From: an uncultured Verrucomicrobiales bacterium
GTDB lineage: Bacteria; Verrucomicrobiota; Verrucomicrobiae; Limisphaerales; CANJSG01
Direction of reading: 5' to 3'
NCBI GenBank assembly: GCA_946480965.1
Contig: CAMLMI010000196.1
Location: forward strand, 1-8,413
DNA: 8,413 bases
In this document: positions 4,935-8,413 of the stretch, one piece after another
Position numbering within the stretch: the first letter of the stretch is position 1
How the letters are laid out: every line of letters starts with the position of its first letter
Made by a program: the position numbers and the translations under genes
The notes under the pieces: model-generated
What the model was told of the DNA's origin: nothing
Database searches by the model: none
What the model saw: the letters and a program-made list of their open reading frames with translations, nothing else

Positions 4935-7900
4935 ATGAAGCCAGCCGCCTCCAGACTCCTGCTCGCCCTCGTCCTCGCCGCCAGCAGCGCGGCGTTCGGG
5001 GCCGACGAAAACCGCCGCCCCCACGCGCCGACGAACGAACCGCCCACCGCCGCCTCGGCCCGCGCCCAAACCGTCGCCGCGCCCGCTCCGGGCGAGCGCG
5101 TCGTCTTCCTTGGCAACGGCCTCGCCGAACGCGACGTCTATTTCAGCCGCCTGGAGACCGAGTTGCACCTGCGTTACCCGGAGCACGCTCTGATCGTCCG
5201 CAACATGGGCCGTCCCGGCGACACTCCCGGCTTTCGCCCCCACCCTGGGCGCAGATCGCAGTGGGCATTCCCCGGGGCCGAAAAGTTTCATCCCGAACTG
5301 GCCCGGCACAACGGGATCGGCTTCTTCCCCACGCCCGACCAATGGCTGACCCACCTGAGGGCCGACACCGTCGTCGCCTTCTTCGGCTACAACGAAGCCT
5401 TCGACGGCCCGGAGCGCGTGGCCAACTACGAGGCGGAGCTCGACGCCTTCGTCGTCCACACCCTGTCCAAGGCCTACAACGGCCAGGCCGCGCCCCGGCT
5501 CGCGCTCGTCTCCCCCATCGCCTTTGAGGATCTCTCGGCCAAGCGGGACTTGCCGAACGGCCAGAAGGAGAACGCCAACCTCGCCCTCTACACCGAGGCG
5601 ATGCGCAAGGTCGCCGCGAAGCACCGGCTCACCTTCATCGACCTCTTCACCCCGTCGAAGACGCGCTACGCAAACAAGAGCCTTCCTCCGCTCACCATCA
5701 ACGGCTTCGCCCCCACCGAGGCCGGCTACGCCGAGATCGCCGTCTGGCTGGCCGATGGCCTCTATGGCAAGCAGCCGCGCCAGTCCAAGTCCGATCCCGC
5801 CCTGGTCAACACGGCCGCCAAGGAGAAGGACTACTTCTGGAACAACGACTACAACCTCGTGAACGGCGTCCACACGCACGGCCAACGCTACGATCCCTTC
5901 GGTCCCCAGAACTACCCCGACGAGATCCGGAAGACCCGCGAGATGACCGCGCTGCGCGACGCCCTCATCCACGAGGTCGCCCAGGGCAGGAAGAAGGAGA
6001 TCGCCGTCGATGACTCCAAGACCCACGAACTCCCCGCCGTTCCCACCAACTTCAAGCGCCCCATCGAATACCTCGACGGCCAGAAAGCCATCGAGAGCTT
6101 CACCATGATGGAAGGCTACAAGGTCGAGCTCTTCGCCTCGGAGAAGGAGTTTCCGGACATGAAGAACCCGGTCCAGATGTCGTTCGACAACAAGGGCCGC
6201 CTCTGGGTCGCCGTCATGCCCAGCTACCCGCACTTCAAGCCCGGCGACGCCCGCCCCGACGACAAGCTGCTCATCCTAGAAGACACCGACGGCGACGGCC
6301 GCGCGGACAAGCAGACGATCTTCGCCCGCGGCCTGCACCTGCCCATCGGCTTCGAGCTGGCGCCCGAAGGCGTCTATATCTCCCAGGAACCGAACCTCTG
6401 CCTGCTGATCGACGACAACAAGGACGACCGCGCCGACCGCATGGAGATCCTCATGCACGGCTTCGACACGCACGACACGCACCACGCCATCTCCGCCTAC
6501 AGCGCCGACGCCTCGGGCGCGTTCTACCTTTCCGAAGGCCGCTTCCTCCACAGCCAAGTGGAGACGCCCTATGGCCCGCGCCGCGTCAATGACGGCGGCG
6601 TCTGGCGCTTCGACCCGAAAACTTTCGGCCTCGAACGCTTCGCCCAGACCGACCTGAACAACCCTTGGGGCTACGCGCTCGACGACTGGGAACAGGGCGT
6701 CATCGCCGACGCCTCCAGCGGCGAGAACTACTGGGCGTTGCCCGTCTCCGCCAAGATGCCCTATGGCGTGGAGATCAACCGCGCCGGTTCCTACGTGCCC
6801 AAGCGTTCGCGGCCCACCTCCGGTTCCGAGTTCGTCTCCTCCCGCCATTTCCCCGACGAGGTCCAGGGCCACTACATGACCTGCAACAGCATCGGCTTCC
6901 TCGGCATCAACTTCTCCGCCGTCGCGGAAGACGGCTCCGGCTTCACCGGCAAGCTCGCCGGCGACCTCATCAGCTCCAGCGATCCGAACTTCCGCCCCGT
7001 CGATCTCGAATTCGCCCCCGACGGCTCGCTCTATTTCATCGACTGGCACAACGCGCTGATCGGCCACATGCAGCACAACGCGCGCGACCCGAACCGCGAC
7101 CACGACCACGGCCGCGTCTATCGCATCACCTATCCGTCGCGTCCATTGGTGAAGCCCGCCGTCGTCGCCGGCGCGCCCATTCCCGCGCTCCTGGAAAACC
7201 TGAAGCTCCCGGAATACCGCACCCGCTACCGCACCCGCCGCGAACTCCGCTCCCATCCTGCCAGCGAAGTGCTGCCGGCGGTGAAGGCCTGGGTCGCCAA
7301 GCTCGACAAGACCGACCCGCGCTACGAACACCACCTCGCCGAAGCCCTCTGGGCCACCTGGGCGCAGAACCGGCCCGACGTGGACCTCGTCCAGCAGCTC
7401 CTCGGCGCCAAGGACCACCGCGCCCGCGCCGCCGCCGCCAGCGTCGTCCGCTTCGCCGCGAACAAGCTGCCCAACAGCACCGACCTCCTCCTGCGCGCCG
7501 CCAACGACTTCCACGGCCGCGTCCGCCTCGAAGCCATCGTGGCCGCCTCCTGGCTCGACAACCAGGACGGTGCCCGGATCGTCCTCGAAGCCCTCAAGCA
7601 TCCGCTCGACCGCTGGATGAGCCCGGTCACGAAGCAGATCCTCGAACACACCTTGAAGGACGACGTCGCCGCGCTCCAGGCCAGCGGCAAGCTCGACCTC
7701 GCCGATAACCCGAATGCCCAGGCCTACCTCGACGGCAAATACAAGATCGGCGACGCCCCGCCCGCGCCCGAGCACCAGAAGTTCGGCCCCACTCGCGCCC
7801 TCACCGGCGACGCGCTCAAGGCCTACGAACTCGGCCGCGAGATCTACAACCGCGACGCCCATTGCGGCACCTGCCACCAGCCCAACGGCCTCGGCCTCGC

Positions 7901-8279
7901 CGGCGTCTATCCGCCCCTCACCGCCAAGGACAACCCTTGGCTCACCGATGACGACCGCCTGATCAAAATCGTGCTGAAAGGCCTTTGGGGGCCCATCGAG
8001 GTCGCCGGACAGCGTTACGATCCGTCGAAAGGCGTGCCGCCCATGCCCGGCTTCGGCGTCTTCCTGAACGACGAGGAACTCGCCGCCGCCCTGACCTACG
8101 TCCGGCAATCCTTCGGCAACGACCTGCCCGCGATCACCGCCGCCCAGGTCGCCAAGCACCGCGAAGCCACCAAGTCCCGCGACAACTTCTACGAGACCGA
8201 GGAGATCATGGCCGAACACCCCATCCCCGGCTGGGAGAAGTGGGGCAAGAGCGCGAAGCCGGTGAATGCGTTCGAGTAA
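4935..8279 (+). CDS. Secreted PVC-type fusion: SGNH-like domain, dehydrogenase beta-propeller (TIGR02604-like), helical repeats, cytochrome c
   Basis: This 1114-aa protein has a Sec signal peptide (MKPAASRLLLALVLAASSAAFGA). Residues about 55-275 resemble an SGNH/GDSL hydrolase, with block I as GNGLAER (60-66), block II NMGRPGD (90-96) and block III GYN (151-153). Block V reads TINGFAPTEAGY (254-265). The usual nucleophile Ser is Gly62 and the usual His is Ala259, so hydrolase activity is doubtful. Residues about 385-733 match the 'membrane-bound dehydrogenase' beta-propeller common in Pirellula and Verrucomicrobium. It contains two Ca-binding-like loops, DTDGDGRAD (450-458) and DDNKDDRAD (493-501). 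Residues about 745-945 are helical, HEAT-like. A class I cytochrome c domain follows, with CGTCH (977-981) for haem and Met1037 in PPMPGFG as likely sixth ligand. Periplasmic oxidation of a sugar or alcohol with electrons passed to the haem is inferred; the substrate is unknown. The ATG at 4935 starts the signal peptide; the frame stays open back to a TTG at 4803. No Shine-Dalgarno is evident. Confidence 0.92.
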   Translation: MKPAASRLLLALVLAASSAAFGADENRRPHAPTNEPPTAASARAQTVAAPAPGERVVFLGNGLAERDVYFSRLETELHLRYPEHALIVRNMGRPGDTPGFRPHPGRRSQWAFPGAEKFHPELARHNGIGFFPTPDQWLTHLRADTVVAFFGYNEAFDGPERVANYEAELDAFVVHTLSKAYNGQAAPRLALVSPIAFEDLSAKRDLPNGQKENANLALYTEAMRKVAAKHRLTFIDLFTPSKTRYANKSLPPLTINGFAPTEAGYAEIAVWLADGLYGKQPRQSKSDPALVNTAAKEKDYFWNNDYNLVNGVHTHGQRYDPFGPQNYPDEIRKTREMTALRDALIHEVAQGRKKEIAVDDSKTHELPAVPTNFKRPIEYLDGQKAIESFTMMEGYKVELFASEKEFPDMKNPVQMSFDNKGRLWVAVMPSYPHFKPGDARPDDKLLILEDTDGDGRADKQTIFARGLHLPIGFELAPEGVYISQEPNLCLLIDDNKDDRADRMEILMHGFDTHDTHHAISAYSADASGAFYLSEGRFLHSQVETPYGPRRVNDGGVWRFDPKTFGLERFAQTDLNNPWGYALDDWEQGVIADASSGENYWALPVSAKMPYGVEINRAGSYVPKRSRPTSGSEFVSSRHFPDEVQGHYMTCNSIGFLGINFSAVAEDGSGFTGKLAGDLISSSDPNFRPVDLEFAPDGSLYFIDWHNALIGHMQHNARDPNRDHDHGRVYRITYPSRPLVKPAVVAGAPIPALLENLKLPEYRTRYRTRRELRSHPASEVLPAVKAWVAKLDKTDPRYEHHLAEALWATWAQNRPDVDLVQQLLGAKDHRARAAAASVVRFAANKLPNSTDLLLRAANDFHGRVRLEAIVAASWLDNQDGARIVLEALKHPLDRWMSPVTKQILEHTLKDDVAALQASGKLDLADNPNAQAYLDGKYKIGDAPPAPEHQKFGPTRALTGDALKAYELGREIYNRDAHCGTCHQPNGLGLAGVYPPLTAKDNPWLTDDDRLIKIVLKGLWGPIEVAGQRYDPSKGVPPMPGFGVFLNDEELAAALTYVRQSFGNDLPAITAAQVAKHREATKSRDNFYETEEIMAEHPIPGWEKWGKSAKPVNAFE

Positions 8280-8353
8280 ACCCTGCGCCATCCACCAATC
8301 GGTCCGGCTGACGCCAGGCGCGAGAATAATGGAGACAGAACAGTGAGAAGCCG

Positions 8354-8413
8354 CTCTCCCCTGCCCTCTCCCCGTCGGACGGGGAGAGGGTGGCCGAAGG
8401 CCGGGTGAGGGGT
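8354..8413. repeat. GC-rich palindromic interspersed repeat (REP-like), continuing to the window edge
   Basis: After the 8279 stop, about 75 bp show nothing recognisable; then comes a structured block. CCCTCTCCCCGTC (8364-8376) and GACGGGGAGAGGG (8378-8390) are perfect 13-bp inverted arms around one base. A smaller hairpin GGCC-GAA-GGCC (8392-8402) follows. An outer pair, CCCCT near 8358-8362 with AGGGG near 8408-8412, could close the whole structure. The 'ccctctcccc ... ggggagaggg(t)ggccgaaggccgggtgagggg' pattern is one I recognise as a dispersed palindromic repeat in many GC-rich bacterial genomes. There is no coding capacity and no transposase here. As an RNA hairpin on either strand it might also stop transcription from the cytochrome gene. 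The right boundary is not visible. Confidence 0.75.

Noticed and set aside
4767..6233. 488-codon minus-strand frame at the front of the cytochrome gene
   Set aside because: It is a shadow of the signal peptide and SGNH-like coding sequence. It has no motif or ribosome-binding site.
6276..8291. 671-codon open frame on the minus strand opposite the cytochrome gene
   Set aside because: It is antisense to a gene with clear domains. Its Gly/Val/Glu/Ala-rich sequence shows no motif, as expected from codon-position GC bias of the plus-strand gene.
8280..8353. Additional gene or terminator directly after the cytochrome gene
   Set aside because: Only trivially short frames occur, and no stable hairpin with a T-run is seen before the palindromic repeat.

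Overview
The window is GC-rich, densely packed bacterial DNA that most likely comes from a Verrucomicrobiota (PVC-group) genome. Three features point there: a PEP-CTERM sorted protein, a very large secreted protein joining an SGNH-like domain, a Pirellula/Verrucomicrobium-type dehydrogenase beta-propeller and a cytochrome c domain, and a tiny bS22/COX24-type ribosomal protein. The group assignment is inferred from gene content; there is no rRNA in the window. Most starts have weak or no Shine-Dalgarno sequence.

Layout. Positions 1-602 (minus strand) hold the N-terminal 200 codons of an RmlD-like NAD(P)-dependent sugar-nucleotide reductase that runs off the left edge. An 81-bp spacer separates it from a divergent gene at 684-1418 for an exported PEP-CTERM protein. 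After a 91-bp leader with competing GC hairpins comes hisG, long form (1510-2385). Eighteen bases later lies a 33-codon gene for a bS22/AURKAIP1-COX24-type ribosomal protein (2404-2505). A textbook intrinsic terminator (2542-2574) closes that pair. Next is a second unit: a TPR-repeat lipoprotein (2597-4330) followed two bases later by a DUF2203 protein (4333-4713). A 221-bp spacer with weak terminator and promoter candidates leads to the 1114-aa multidomain cytochrome (4935-8279). The right edge (about 8354-8413) carries a GC-rich palindromic repeat of the interspersed type.

Function. The window mixes housekeeping genes (histidine biosynthesis, ribosome, sugar-nucleotide metabolism) with envelope and secreted proteins (PEP-CTERM protein, TPR lipoprotein, periplasmic cytochrome). 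It does not look like a mobile or defence island, and I see no transposase, integrase, CRISPR array, tRNA or rRNA. The points most worth following up are the apparently catalytically dead SGNH domain at the front of the large cytochrome, the tiny ribosomal protein gene placed behind hisG, the alternative hairpins ahead of hisG, and the palindromic repeat at the right edge.
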